DNA from: Tsukamurella pseudospumae
GTDB lineage: Bacteria; Actinomycetota; Actinomycetes; Mycobacteriales; Mycobacteriaceae
Assembly: GCF_001575205.1 (NCBI RefSeq)
Contig: NZ_LSRE01000002.1
Span: 1 to 64,000, forward strand
DNA: 64,000 bases
Reading direction: 5' to 3'
Both the position numbers and the translations under genes were made by a program. The number at the start of each line of letters is the position of its first letter. Within the stretch, counting starts at the first letter, position 1. The notes below the pieces were generated by a model, which saw only the letters and a list, made by a program, of their open reading frames with translations, was not told the origin of the DNA and searched no databases. This document shows, piece after piece, positions 26,210-34,741 of the stretch.

Positions 26210-27649
26210 ATGCAGAGGCTGTACGCGGGCGGGCGCATCAAGCGGCTCCGGGAGGAGCGCGGCCTCACCCAGACGGCGCTCGCCAAGACCCTGGACCTGT
26301 CGGTCAGCTACGTCAACCAGTTGGAGAACGACCAGCGGCCGCTGTCCGTGCCCGTGCTCATGCGGCTGAACACCACCTTCGATCTCGACATGTCCTTCTT
26401 CGCGCCGGAGTCCGACGCCCGGCTCGTCGCCGACCTGCAGGACGCTCTCGTCGAGAGCGGCGAGGCGGGGGAGGTGAGCGCCGCCGAACTCGACGACATC
26501 GTGGCCCGCTCGCCCTCGGTCGCGCGAGCCGTGGTGGCGATGCACCGTCAGTTGCAGGGCGCTACCGAGCAGGTCGACCGGCTCTCCAGCGGCATCGCCG
26601 GCGGTGCCGGCGGGGCGGTCTCCACACCGTACGAGGACGTCCGCGACTTCTTCTACGACCGCCGCAATCACGTGGACTCGCTCGACCGCGCGGCCGAGGA
26701 GCTGTTCGACGGTGCGGGGCTCACCATCGGCGGGCTGGATCTGCAGCTGGCCCGGCTCCTGCGTGACGAGCACGGCGTCACCGTGCGGATCTCCGGCGGC
26801 GAACCGGATCGGCCCGGTCCCCGTCGGTCCTACGATCCGGACGCGCGTGTGCTCACGCTGGCGCGGCGCCTCGACCACGGCCAACGGGCGTTCCAGATCG
26901 CCACGCAGCTCGGCTTCCTCACGCAGGCGGCGGAGATCGACCGGATCGTCGCGGGGGAGACCTCGCTGCCCACGGGGTCGCGGGATCTCGCGCGTGTGGG
27001 GCTGGCGAACTACTTCGCGGGGGCGCTCGTGCTGCCCTACGAGCGGTTCCTGCGCGCCGCGGAGGAGCTCCGGTACGACATCGACCTGCTGTGTGCGCGG
27101 TTCGAGGTCGGTTTCGAGACGGTGTGCCACCGATTGTCGACGCTGCAACGGGCGGGGCGCCGCGGCGTGCCCTTCTTCTTCGTGCGCACGGATCGTGCCG
27201 GAAACATCTCGAAGCGCCAGTCCGCCACGGCCTTCCACTTCTCCCGGGCGGGCGGCGGCTGCCCGCTGTGGGTGGTGCACGACGCCTTCGCCACGCCGGG
27301 GCGGATCCGGACACAGGTGGCGCAGATGCCCGACGGTCGCAGCTACCTGTGGATCGCCCGGACGACGTCCGAGCGCACCGCGGGCGGATACCTGGGGCAG
27401 GGCCGGGACTTCGCGATCGGACTCGGATGCGACCTCGCCCACGCGCACCGCCTGGTCTACTCGCGGGGCCTGGCACTCGACGAGCCCGATTCCTTCGTGC
27501 CGATCGGCGCCGGGTGCAAGGTGTGCGACCGGCCGCGCTGCGCGCAGCGCGCCTTCCCGCAGATGGGCCGGCCGATCGCCGTCGATACGAACCGGGCCGA
27601 GCTCATCCCGTACACGTTCGCGGGCGCCGCCGATCCCGACGGGGCATGA
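26210..27649 (+). CDS. prpR: PrpR/RamB-type regulator of propionate and acetate metabolism
   Basis: The 479-aa protein has an N-terminal XRE helix-turn-helix (IKRLREERGLTQTALAKTLDLSVSYVNQLEN, residues about 10-40), an IrrE-like middle domain, and a C-terminal domain with three cysteines in G-C-K-V-C-D-R-P-R-C near 445-455, plus one in the L-G-C-D-L segment. This is the PrpR/RamB layout (ScfRs family). In M. tuberculosis PrpR binds acyl-CoA and carries an Fe-S cluster. It is divergent from prpDBC, which it most likely activates on propionyl-CoA. The stop overlaps an ATG of the next gene, but that gene has a better start further on. Confidence 0.88.
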   Translation: MQRLYAGGRIKRLREERGLTQTALAKTLDLSVSYVNQLENDQRPLSVPVLMRLNTTFDLDMSFFAPESDARLVADLQDALVESGEAGEVSAAELDDIVARSPSVARAVVAMHRQLQGATEQVDRLSSGIAGGAGGAVSTPYEDVRDFFYDRRNHVDSLDRAAEELFDGAGLTIGGLDLQLARLLRDEHGVTVRISGGEPDRPGPRRSYDPDARVLTLARRLDHGQRAFQIATQLGFLTQAAEIDRIVAGETSLPTGSRDLARVGLANYFAGALVLPYERFLRAAEELRYDIDLLCARFEVGFETVCHRLSTLQRAGRRGVPFFFVRTDRAGNISKRQSATAFHFSRAGGGCPLWVVHDAFATPGRIRTQVAQMPDGRSYLWIARTTSERTAGGYLGQGRDFAIGLGCDLAHAHRLVYSRGLALDEPDSFVPIGAGCKVCDRPRCAQRAFPQMGRPIAVDTNRAELIPYTFAGAADPDGA

Positions 27650-27687
27650 TCAGAGGTCGCAGCGCAATCGTGAAGGGGGAGGTCCGG

Positions 27688-29436
27688 GTGAGCGAGTCGG
27701 TCGAAGACGTGGCGGAGGAAGCCGCCGAGCAGTCGGTGCGGGTGCTGGACCGGTTACGGGACTGGTGGTCGCACCGCTACACCTTCACCGGGACCGCGGT
27801 GGGCCTGGTGTTCCTCTGGCTCTCACTGACCCCGTCGCTCCTGCCCCGCGGTCCGCTGTTCCAGAGCCTGGTGAGCGGTGGATCGGGTGCGATCGGCTAC
27901 CTCATCGGTGTCGTCGCCGTGTGGCTGGTGCGCTTCATGCGCTCGAAGGAGAGCAGCCCGCCGGTGCCGAAGCAGGGCTGGTGGGTGCTCCTGGCGATCG
28001 GTGTCATCGGCACCGTCGGGATGGTCGTGTTCTTCGACACCTGGCAGACCGACCTGCGCGACCTCATGGGTGTGGCCTACCTGACCTTCGTCGACTACCT
28101 GCAGATCGGCGTGCTGTCGGTCGTCTTCCTCTACGCCTTCGTCGAGCTCGGCAAGGGTGTGCGATGGATCGTGCGGTGGCTCATCGCCCGTCTCAACCGG
28201 GTGTGCCCGCCGCGCGTCTCCGCGGTGATCGCCGTCGCGCTGGTGGTCTTCCTGAGTATCGAGATCGTCAACGGCGTCGTGGTGCGCGGCGCGATGGACG
28301 CGATGAACACGGCGTTCTCGAAGGCCAGCCGTGAGGGCGCTGCCGATCGCCCCGTACCCACGAGCGCCTTCCGCTCGGGCGGGCCCGGATCTCTGGTCGA
28401 CTGGTCCTCGCTCGGTAAGCAGGGGCGGGTGTTCGTGTCGAACGCGCAGACCGTCGCGCATCTGACTGCGTTCAACGGCGCCCCGGCGGTGGAGCCGATC
28501 CGTGCCTACGCCGGCCTGGAGTCCTCCGACTCGGGGAACCCGAACCGGTACAAGGACATCGCGGAGAAAGCGGCGGCGGAACTCGAACGCACCGGCGGCC
28601 TGCACCGCAAGGTGGTCGCGGTCGCGGCGACCACCGGCACGGGGTGGATCAACGAGGCGGAAGCCGGTGCGCTCGAGTACATGTACAACGGCGATACGGC
28701 CATCGTCAGCATGCAGTACTCGTTCCTGCCGAGCTGGCTGTCCTTCCTCGTCGACAAGCAGAACGCCCTCGACGCCGGCCAGGCCCTGTTCGAGGCGGTC
28801 GACAAGCGCGTCAAGGCGCTGCCGGACGGGCAGCGGCCCAAGCTCGTCGTGTTCGGCGAGAGCCTCGGCTCGTTCGGGGGTGAGGCGCCCTTCCTGTCCC
28901 TCAACAACCTCGTCGCCAGGACCGACGGTGCGCTGTTCTCCGGCCCGACTTTCAACAACGAGATGTGGGTGCGATTGACGCAGCAGCGCGACGCGGGCTC
29001 GCCCGAGTGGCTGCCGGTGTACCAGCAGGGCGCCAACGTGCGGTTCGCCGCGCGTGCGGAGGATCTCGCGAACCCGGCGCAGCCGTGGTCCCATCCGCGC
29101 GCGGTGTACCTGCAGCACGCCTCCGACCCCATCGGCCGGTGGAGCCCGGATCTGCTGTTCAGTCAGCCGGACTGGCTCAAGGAGAAGCGCGGCCCCGACG
29201 TCCTGTCCTCGGTGTCGTGGATCCCGATCGTGACCTTCCTGCAGGTCTCCGCCGACCTGGCGGTCGCGGGGAGCGTGCCCGACGGGCACGGACACACGTA
29301 CGTCAAGGCCGTCGTCGACGCGTGGGCGGCGATCCTGGAGCCCCCGGGCTGGACCGCCGAGAAGACCGCGCGCCTGCGTCCGATGCTCAACAGCCAGACG
29401 GGGTTCAACGAACCCGACGCGCGGCCGGCGGGTTAG
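27688..29436 (+). CDS. membrane alpha/beta-hydrolase family protein (Abhydrolase_9 type)
   Basis: The 582-aa protein has about four or five N-terminal membrane segments (about 35-225) followed by a hydrolase domain with the nucleophile elbow V-F-G-E-S-L-G-S at Ser392. It matches the actinobacterial family with an alpha/beta-hydrolase N-terminal membrane domain and a catalytic C-terminal domain. The substrate is unknown. A GGGGGAGG site directs the GTG at 27688. An in-frame ATG at 27646 overlaps the prpR stop and is a weaker choice. Confidence 0.82.
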   Translation: MSESVEDVAEEAAEQSVRVLDRLRDWWSHRYTFTGTAVGLVFLWLSLTPSLLPRGPLFQSLVSGGSGAIGYLIGVVAVWLVRFMRSKESSPPVPKQGWWVLLAIGVIGTVGMVVFFDTWQTDLRDLMGVAYLTFVDYLQIGVLSVVFLYAFVELGKGVRWIVRWLIARLNRVCPPRVSAVIAVALVVFLSIEIVNGVVVRGAMDAMNTAFSKASREGAADRPVPTSAFRSGGPGSLVDWSSLGKQGRVFVSNAQTVAHLTAFNGAPAVEPIRAYAGLESSDSGNPNRYKDIAEKAAAELERTGGLHRKVVAVAATTGTGWINEAEAGALEYMYNGDTAIVSMQYSFLPSWLSFLVDKQNALDAGQALFEAVDKRVKALPDGQRPKLVVFGESLGSFGGEAPFLSLNNLVARTDGALFSGPTFNNEMWVRLTQQRDAGSPEWLPVYQQGANVRFAARAEDLANPAQPWSHPRAVYLQHASDPIGRWSPDLLFSQPDWLKEKRGPDVLSSVSWIPIVTFLQVSADLAVAGSVPDGHGHTYVKAVVDAWAAILEPPGWTAEKTARLRPMLNSQTGFNEPDARPAG

Positions 29437-29445
29437 CGCCGGGCG

Positions 29446-29910
29446 TCAGAGCGCACCGTCGAACCCGTTCTGCCGCCACGCCTCGTACGCGACGATGGCG
29501 GCGGAGTTGGCGAGGTTGAGGGAGCGTCGGCCGGCGAGCATGGGGATGCGCAGGGCCTCGGTGACATGCGGGTCGGCGAGCACCTCGGGAGGGAGCCCGG
29601 TGGGTTCGGGGCCGAAGAGCAGGACATCGCCGGGGTGGTAGCCCACCTCGTGGTGGTGGCGCGTCGCGTGCGCCGTGTAGGCGTACACCCGCTCGGGGGC
29701 GAGCGCCGCCCAAGCGGCCTCGAGGTCGGCGTGCACGCTCACGTGCGCGAGGTCGTGGTAGTCCAGACCGGCCCGACGGAGCTTGGGCTCGGAGAGGTCG
29801 AAGCCCAGCGGCTCGACCAGGTGCAGCTCGCACCCGGTGACGGCGGCGATGCGGATCGCGTTGCCCGTGTTGGGGGCGATCCGGGGTTCGAAGAAGAGAA
29901 TGCGGAGCAC
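29446..29910 (-). CDS. trmL: tRNA (cytidine/uridine-34 2'-O)-methyltransferase, TrmL/SpoU type
   Basis: TrmL methylates the ribose of the wobble base in Leu tRNAs. The SPOUT knot motifs are present: FEPRIAPNTGNAIRIAAVTG at the start, LLFGPEPTGLP in the middle and IPMLAGRRSLNLANSAAIVAYEAWRQ at the end. A GTG at 29910 gives 154 aa and aligns exactly with the E. coli-like N-terminus; a GTG at 29928, six residues earlier, also has a ribosome site. The initiation region lies within a perfect 17-bp inverted repeat (29901-29940), which is unusual. M. tuberculosis Rv3366 is the family member I recognise. Confidence 0.87.
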   Translation of the reverse strand: MLRILFFEPRIAPNTGNAIRIAAVTGCELHLVEPLGFDLSEPKLRRAGLDYHDLAHVSVHADLEAAWAALAPERVYAYTAHATRHHHEVGYHPGDVLLFGPEPTGLPPEVLADPHVTEALRIPMLAGRRSLNLANSAAIVAYEAWRQNGFDGAL

Positions 29911-29940
29911 GGGTGACGATCCTGTCACCCGTGCTCCGCA
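29901..29940 (-). terminator. perfect 17-bp hairpin over the trmL start, terminator or translational switch
   Basis: TGCGGAGCACGGGTGAC (29901-29917) is exactly reverse-complementary to 29924-29940, with a 6-nt loop. On the minus strand it follows the end of the HdeD-like gene by 20 bp and is followed by a pyrimidine-rich stretch, so it can act as that gene's terminator. It also buries the GTG start of trmL (29908-29910) in the stem, leaving only AGGA in the loop. Confidence 0.7.
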
Positions 29941-29959
29941 TGTGCGAGAGGAGGTCCGA

Positions 29960-30565
29960 TCAGCCGGCGTACTGCGAGGGCTGCTGGGCGCCGAACCGCT
30001 TCGCGGCGCTGCGCAGCTGCAGGGCGGTGATGATCTGGGTGATGCCGATGGCGACGGCCCAGATGCCGCCGACCCACACCAGAACGCCCACCGAGAACGG
30101 GCTGGAGACGAGCACCACGCCGCCGATCAGGGTGATGACGCCGAGGATCACGACCCAGACGCGGCCGGGCAGCAGCCGGTCACTCGCGGCCGTGACGATC
30201 TGGGTGATGCCGGCGAAGATCCACGCGACGCCGATCCAGATGCCGAGGATCGCGATCGAGGTGATGAAGTCGTCGCGGAAGCAGGCCACGCCGATCACGA
30301 TCGACAGCGCGCCGCTGATCACCGAGAGCACGCGGTGCTGCGCCTCACCGATCAGCCCGGCGATCACCTGGAAGGCGCCGCTGATGAGCAGGTAGATGCC
30401 GAACAGGATCGCGATGGCGAGGGTCGTCGGACCCGGCCACACCGCGATGACGATGCCCATCAGGACGGAGAGGACGCCGAGGGCGAGGACGGCCTGCCAG
30501 GTGGCCTTGATGCCCTGCTGGATCCCTTGCTGGAATCCCTGCTGGAGGGGGTTCTGATCAGTCAT
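29960..30565 (-). CDS. HdeD/DUF308 family membrane protein
   Basis: The 201-aa protein has six predicted membrane segments in two DUF308 repeats (GVLSVLMGIVIAVWPG, then VISGALSIVIGVACF and LGVITLIGGVVLVSSP), which is the HdeD layout. E. coli HdeD is linked to acid resistance; the molecular role is unknown. The N-terminus is a short Gln-rich repeat (QQGFQQGIQQGIK). It is divergent from folD and is followed by a very stable hairpin. Confidence 0.82.
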   Translation of the reverse strand: MTDQNPLQQGFQQGIQQGIKATWQAVLALGVLSVLMGIVIAVWPGPTTLAIAILFGIYLLISGAFQVIAGLIGEAQHRVLSVISGALSIVIGVACFRDDFITSIAILGIWIGVAWIFAGITQIVTAASDRLLPGRVWVVILGVITLIGGVVLVSSPFSVGVLVWVGGIWAVAIGITQIITALQLRSAAKRFGAQQPSQYAG

Positions 30566-30651
30566 GGGTTCAGTATCGGATGTAACTCGAACAACCGCGA
30601 CTCGAACCGGGATAAATCGGCACGCTGAATCAGGGGGATAGGATATCGGCT

Positions 30652-31518
30652 GTGACGGCTGAGGTGTTGGACGGCAAGGCGACCCGCGACGAGCTCTTCG
30701 AGGTGTTCCGGGAGCGGGTGAGCGCGCTGCGCGCGCGGGGCGTGGCCCCGGGGCTCGGTACGGTCCTCGTCGGCGACGACCCGGGCTCGCGGTCCTACGT
30801 CAAGGGCAAGCACGCCGACTGCGCCAAGGTCGGCATCGAGTCGATCCGCCGCGATCTGCCCGCCGACATCTCGCAGGCCGCGCTCGAGGCCGTCATCGAC
30901 GAGCTCAACGCCGATCCCGCGTGCACCGGATACATCGTGCAACTACCGCTGCCGAAACACCTGGACGAGAACGCGATCCTGGAGCGGATCGACCCCGCCA
31001 AGGATGCGGACGGCCTGCACCCGACCAACCTGGGCCGACTCGTGCTGGGCGCTCCCGGCCCGCTGCCGTGCACCCCGCACGGCATCCTGCATCTGTTGCG
31101 CCGCTACGACGTTCCGATCGCCGGGGCGCACGTCGTGGTCGTCGGTCGAGGGGTCACCGTCGGCCGGCCGATCGGCCTGCTGCTGACCAGGCGGTCCGAG
31201 AACGCCACGGTCACGCTGTGCCACACCGGAACCCGTGATCTCGCGGCCGAGGTCCGCCGCGCCGACATCGTGATCGCCGCCGCCGGCGTCCCCGGCCTGA
31301 TCACCGCGGACATGGTCAAGCCCGGCGCCGCCGTGCTCGACGTGGGCGTCAGCCGGACCGACGAGGGCCTGCGCGGCGATGTCGCCGCGGGAGTCGCCGA
31401 GGTCGCCGGTCATCTCTCGCCCAACCCCGGCGGTGTCGGCCCGCTGACGCGAGCCTTCCTGCTGGGCAATGTGATCGAGGCCGCCGAGCGCGACCTCGCC
31501 CGCGCGGACGGAGCGTAG
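30652..31518 (+). CDS. folD: bifunctional methylenetetrahydrofolate dehydrogenase/cyclohydrolase
   Basis: FolD interconverts 5,10-methylene- and 10-formyl-tetrahydrofolate with NADP. The 288-aa protein carries the catalytic Lys in [15 protein letters not shown], the PLPKH loop, the dinucleotide motif [13 protein letters not shown] and the terminal [14 protein letters not shown]. It starts with GTG, and its stop overlaps the next start in a TAGTG, so it is coupled to the DUF3017 gene, as in mycobacteria. Confidence 0.95.
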   Translation: MTAEVLDGKATRDELFEVFRERVSALRARGVAPGLGTVLVGDDPGSRSYVKGKHADCAKVGIESIRRDLPADISQAALEAVIDELNADPACTGYIVQLPLPKHLDENAILERIDPAKDADGLHPTNLGRLVLGAPGPLPCTPHGILHLLRRYDVPIAGAHVVVVGRGVTVGRPIGLLLTRRSENATVTLCHTGTRDLAAEVRRADIVIAAAGVPGLITADMVKPGAAVLDVGVSRTDEGLRGDVAAGVAEVAGHLSPNPGGVGPLTRAFLLGNVIEAAERDLARADGA

Positions 31519-31832
31519 TGCCCGAGCCCGCGGTCGAGCAGTTCCGCCGTGCCCGGACGGTGCGCACGGTGATCGCGAACGCGGGGTACGTCGTGGTGGT
31601 GGCGATCCTCGCGGCGGGAATGGTGCTCGTCGGGCTCGAGTACTGGCGCCGCGGCCTCGTCGTGTTCGGGGCCGGGACGGGCTTCGCCGCCGTCCTGCGC
31701 GCCACCCTCCCCGAGCGGCGTCAGGGTCTGCTCCGCGTCCGCGGCCGGTGGTTCGACGTGTCGGTGCTGGCCGTGGCGGCGGTGGCGATCCTCGTCGTGT
31801 CGTGGGGGATCAGCCCGTTGGGCACCAAGTAA
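31518..31832 (+). CDS. DUF3017 small membrane protein
   Basis: The 104-aa protein has three predicted membrane segments (about 19-38, 42-60 and 81-98) and matches the actinobacterial DUF3017 family, which usually follows folD. The GTG start shares one base with the folD stop. The function is unknown. The 105-bp gap that follows is noticeably AT-rich and should hold the promoter of the next gene. Confidence 0.85.
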   Translation: MPEPAVEQFRRARTVRTVIANAGYVVVVAILAAGMVLVGLEYWRRGLVVFGAGTGFAAVLRATLPERRQGLLRVRGRWFDVSVLAVAAVAILVVSWGISPLGTK

Positions 31833-31937
31833 CCCCAGTGATACAAACTTCAAATGTAGATTCCTGTATGTAACGTTTTGGCATCGGGTACGATGTGCTG
31901 AGGTAACGACTCGGTCAGCGGCTCGAACGGAGGTGCC

Positions 31938-33395
31938 ATGGGGATCTCGTCCTTCGGCGCGTCCGTGGGTCCCGGACCCGTGCACTGCGTCCTCCTCGAT
32001 CTCGAGGACGGGCGGATCGTCGGTCGGCAGGCCCGCACGATCGATCCCGGGCCGTACCGCCTCGGGCGGCGGGGCAACCTCCTCTCCTCGGGCTTCGACC
32101 TGCTGGCAAGCCATTCCGAGCGCACCGTCGACGCGTCGGCCGTGACCGTCGAGTCGCGCCGGGACCTGATGTCCGTGCGCTGCGGCGCGCGTGGCGGCGT
32201 CCGGTCCGCGGGAATCGTTCGTGAATCCGACGCGGTCCTCCGAGCGCTCGACGAGCGCGGTCTGATCGCGCGGTATCCGAGCGTGATGATCGCGAACCTG
32301 GGAGCGGGCGGCCTGCGGATCTACACCGTGAGCGACGGAGCCGTCACCGCCGAGCGCCGAGCGCGCGGCGTCGTCGTCGACGGCCCGGACGCGGGAGTCG
32401 GCGCAGCGCACGGGGTGGCGGAGTTCCTGCACGCCACGATCGGTCGCGCCGCGACGGCCCCGGAAGCAGTGGTTCTGGTGGGCAGCGGCGCGCAGAACGC
32501 CGGCGTCCGCGAGGCCGTCGCCGACATCGCCCGGGCCGCGGGCGCGGAGCCCCTGTCCGTCGAAGAGCCCGAGGCGATCGCCGCCACCGGCGCGGCGCTG
32601 CTCGCGGCGGACCGCCGGGCCGCGGGAACGGCACCGTCATCACTGGTGAGCAGTGGCCTCGGGGGCCTCGGCGGGCACAGCGTCCGCTTGACCGCCGCCG
32701 TGCTGCCGCTGCTGGTGCTCGCCGCACTGACCGGCGCGGTCCTCGCCACCGGCTACGCGACCGGCATCATCGGGCCGGCCGGCCAGACCACCGACCAGGT
32801 CGTTCCGACTTCGACGGAGGTGCGCTCGTCCGCCGAGACGGCGCCCAGCTCGGAGGTGGGGCCGCTGCCCACCTCCAGCGCCGCCTCGACCCTGCCGCCC
32901 GTGGACACTCTCGTGCCCACGTCGGTCCCACGGGACACCGGCCGGAACGAAGTGACGCCCACGATGACCACGTTCGCGCCGCCGCCCGTCCACCCGACCA
33001 CGACACGGGCCCCCTGGCCGACTCCGACGCCGACCGTGCCCAGCACGCCGACCCGGACGCTTCCGACGACGATCCTGCCGTCCATCCCGACGGGCACGCC
33101 GTCCGGAACGCCGGTGCCGACGGAGCCGAGTGTCACGCCGCCCGCCGAGGGCTCCGGCCAGAATCCGCCGCCCGGGTCGGCAGTGCCCCCGTCCCGCGAG
33201 ATCCTCCCGGGTAACGGGCTGGTCGGTCCTGGTGCGGGCGCCGGGGGAGGCGCCGCCCATCCCGACGGTGCCGCGTCCTCGGACGCATCACCCGATGCTG
33301 CCCGGCGCGTACCCGGGGCGACCGCATCCCAGACGGCGCCGGCGGCATCGTCGTCCTCCTCGGAGGCGCCGACGGTGACCACCCCGGCCCCGTAG
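31938..33395 (+). CDS. membrane protein with actin/Hsp70-like cytoplasmic domain and Pro/Thr/Ser-rich outer tail
   Basis: The 485-aa protein has three parts. Residues 1-250 end in VVLVGSGAQNAGVREAV followed by EAIAATGAALLA, which resembles the last subdomain of Hsp70/actin-fold ATPases and also the mycobacterial DUF7159 group. One membrane segment lies at about 251-280. The last 200 residues are a low-complexity Pro/Thr/Ser/Val tail that should lie outside, possibly O-mannosylated. The phosphate-1 loop is weak, so ATP binding is doubtful. GGAGGTGCC precedes the ATG. The function is unknown. Confidence 0.72.
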   Translation: MGISSFGASVGPGPVHCVLLDLEDGRIVGRQARTIDPGPYRLGRRGNLLSSGFDLLASHSERTVDASAVTVESRRDLMSVRCGARGGVRSAGIVRESDAVLRALDERGLIARYPSVMIANLGAGGLRIYTVSDGAVTAERRARGVVVDGPDAGVGAAHGVAEFLHATIGRAATAPEAVVLVGSGAQNAGVREAVADIARAAGAEPLSVEEPEAIAATGAALLAADRRAAGTAPSSLVSSGLGGLGGHSVRLTAAVLPLLVLAALTGAVLATGYATGIIGPAGQTTDQVVPTSTEVRSSAETAPSSEVGPLPTSSAASTLPPVDTLVPTSVPRDTGRNEVTPTMTTFAPPPVHPTTTRAPWPTPTPTVPSTPTRTLPTTILPSIPTGTPSGTPVPTEPSVTPPAEGSGQNPPPGSAVPPSREILPGNGLVGPGAGAGGGAAHPDGAASSDASPDAARRVPGATASQTAPAASSSSSEAPTVTTPAP

Positions 33396-33415
33396 ATACC
33401 CCCTGTGACGCCCCG

Positions 33416-34564
33416 TCAGCGGCGCGCGATGTCCAGGGTGCGCGACAGTAGTTCCGAGACGGCGTCCATCTCGGTGAGGAAGCCGTCGTGGCCGTCGCGC
33501 GAGTGCACCACGACCAGTCCCTCGCAGCCCGGCAGCAGCTCGGCGATCTCCTCCTGCAGGCGCAGCGGGTACAGGCGATCGGAATCGATCCCGCCGACGA
33601 CCACGGGGACCGGGCAACTGCGCAGCGCCGTCTCGACGCCGCCGCGGCCGCGGCCCACGTCGTGGTGGTTGAGCACCTCGGTGAGTACCACGTAGCTGCC
33701 GGCGTCGAACCGGTTGACCAGCTTCTCGGCCTGGTGGTCGAGATAGGAGGTGACGGCGTAGCGGCCGCCCGCGCGCGGCTCCTCGTCGCCCTGCGCATCG
33801 TTGCGGAACCGGCTGTCCAGCTCGATCTCGGTGCGGTAGGTCAGGTGCGCGATCCGGCGGGCGACGCCCAGGCCGGCGGTCGGCGCACCGTCGGTGTCGT
33901 GGTAGTCGCCGCCGTGCCAGTGCGGATCCGCCGTGATCGCCGCGATCTGCGTGGTCTGGGTGCCGATCTGATCGGCCGTCGCGCGGGCGCCCACGGCGAG
34001 GATCAGTGCCGAGCGCAGGAAGTCGCCGTACATGAGGGCCCATTCGAGGGCCCGCGCGCCGCCCATGGAGCCGCCGACGACCGACGCGATGTCGTGCACG
34101 TCGAGCGCGCGCAGCAGCGCCGCCTCGGCCTCCACCTGGTCGCGCACCGTGATGACGGGGAAGCGGGAGCCGTAGGGCCGCCCGTCGGGAGCGAGCGACG
34201 CCGGCCCCGTCGAACCTGAGCACCCGCCCAGGACGTTCGCGGAGACGACGCACCACTCGTCCGTGTCCACCGCCGCTCCGGGGCCGATCAGGCCGTCCCA
34301 CCAGCCCGCTGAGCGGTGATCGGCGTCGGGCGGGCCGGTGACGTGCGAATCGCCCGTCAGGGCGTGCAGGGCCAGCAGGACGTTGCTGCAGTCGGCGTTC
34401 GGTCGGCCCCAGCGCTGGAAGGCCATCGTGACGTCCTCGAGGACGACACCGGATTCGAGCACCAGGGGGCCGAGTGACAGGGACTGCATCGCACCGTCCG
34501 GCACCCGGGCCCAGTCGCCCGGGGACCTGTCGATGGATCGACCTGTGCGGATGGTGATGGTCAC
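33416..34564 (-). CDS. metX: homoserine O-acetyltransferase
   Basis: MetX acetylates homoserine as the first committed step of methionine synthesis by direct sulfhydrylation. The 382-aa alpha/beta-hydrolase has the nucleophile elbow G-G-S-M-G-G-A-R, Asp in G-I-D-S-D-R-L-Y-P and His in R-D-G-H-D-G-F-L. The [20 protein letters not shown] block is also typical. The GTG at 34564 follows GGAGAGG. An in-frame ATG 66 bp upstream would fall inside the SAM-IV riboswitch and is rejected. M. tuberculosis Rv3341 is the equivalent. Confidence 0.93.
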   Translation of the reverse strand: MTITIRTGRSIDRSPGDWARVPDGAMQSLSLGPLVLESGVVLEDVTMAFQRWGRPNADCSNVLLALHALTGDSHVTGPPDADHRSAGWWDGLIGPGAAVDTDEWCVVSANVLGGCSGSTGPASLAPDGRPYGSRFPVITVRDQVEAEAALLRALDVHDIASVVGGSMGGARALEWALMYGDFLRSALILAVGARATADQIGTQTTQIAAITADPHWHGGDYHDTDGAPTAGLGVARRIAHLTYRTEIELDSRFRNDAQGDEEPRAGGRYAVTSYLDHQAEKLVNRFDAGSYVVLTEVLNHHDVGRGRGGVETALRSCPVPVVVGGIDSDRLYPLRLQEEIAELLPGCEGLVVVHSRDGHDGFLTEMDAVSELLSRTLDIARR

Positions 34565-34576
34565 CGAACCTCTCCT

Positions 34577-34690
34577 CGCGCTTGCCGCCCGACAGGGTTC
34601 GCCGGGAAACCAGGTCATCACCCGGGGCACCCCACCGCGGCGGAGGGTTGCCGGTCAGCAAGCCGGGGCTGCGCGCTGACACTCATGACC
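34577..34690 (-). promoter_or_regulatory. SAM-IV riboswitch of metX
   Basis: Read on the minus strand, the leader follows the actinobacterial SAM-IV aptamer: GGTCATGAGTGTCAGCG, AGCCCCGGCTTGCTGAC, CGGCAACCCTCC, GGTGGGGTGCCCCGGGTGATGACC and a 3' GCGGCAAGCGCG. P1 is GGTCAT (34690-34685) with ATGACC (34618-34613). The aptamer ends close to the ribosome site at 34569-34575, so SAM should block translation initiation. Confidence 0.93.
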
Positions 34691-34741
34691 TCGTCTGCAT
34701 CATAACGGACCGAATTCCCGTGAACGAGGTCACAGGACGAG

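Noticed and set aside
34565-34630. N-terminal extension of metX
   Set aside because: It would translate part of the SAM-IV aptamer. A ribosome site precedes the GTG at 34564.
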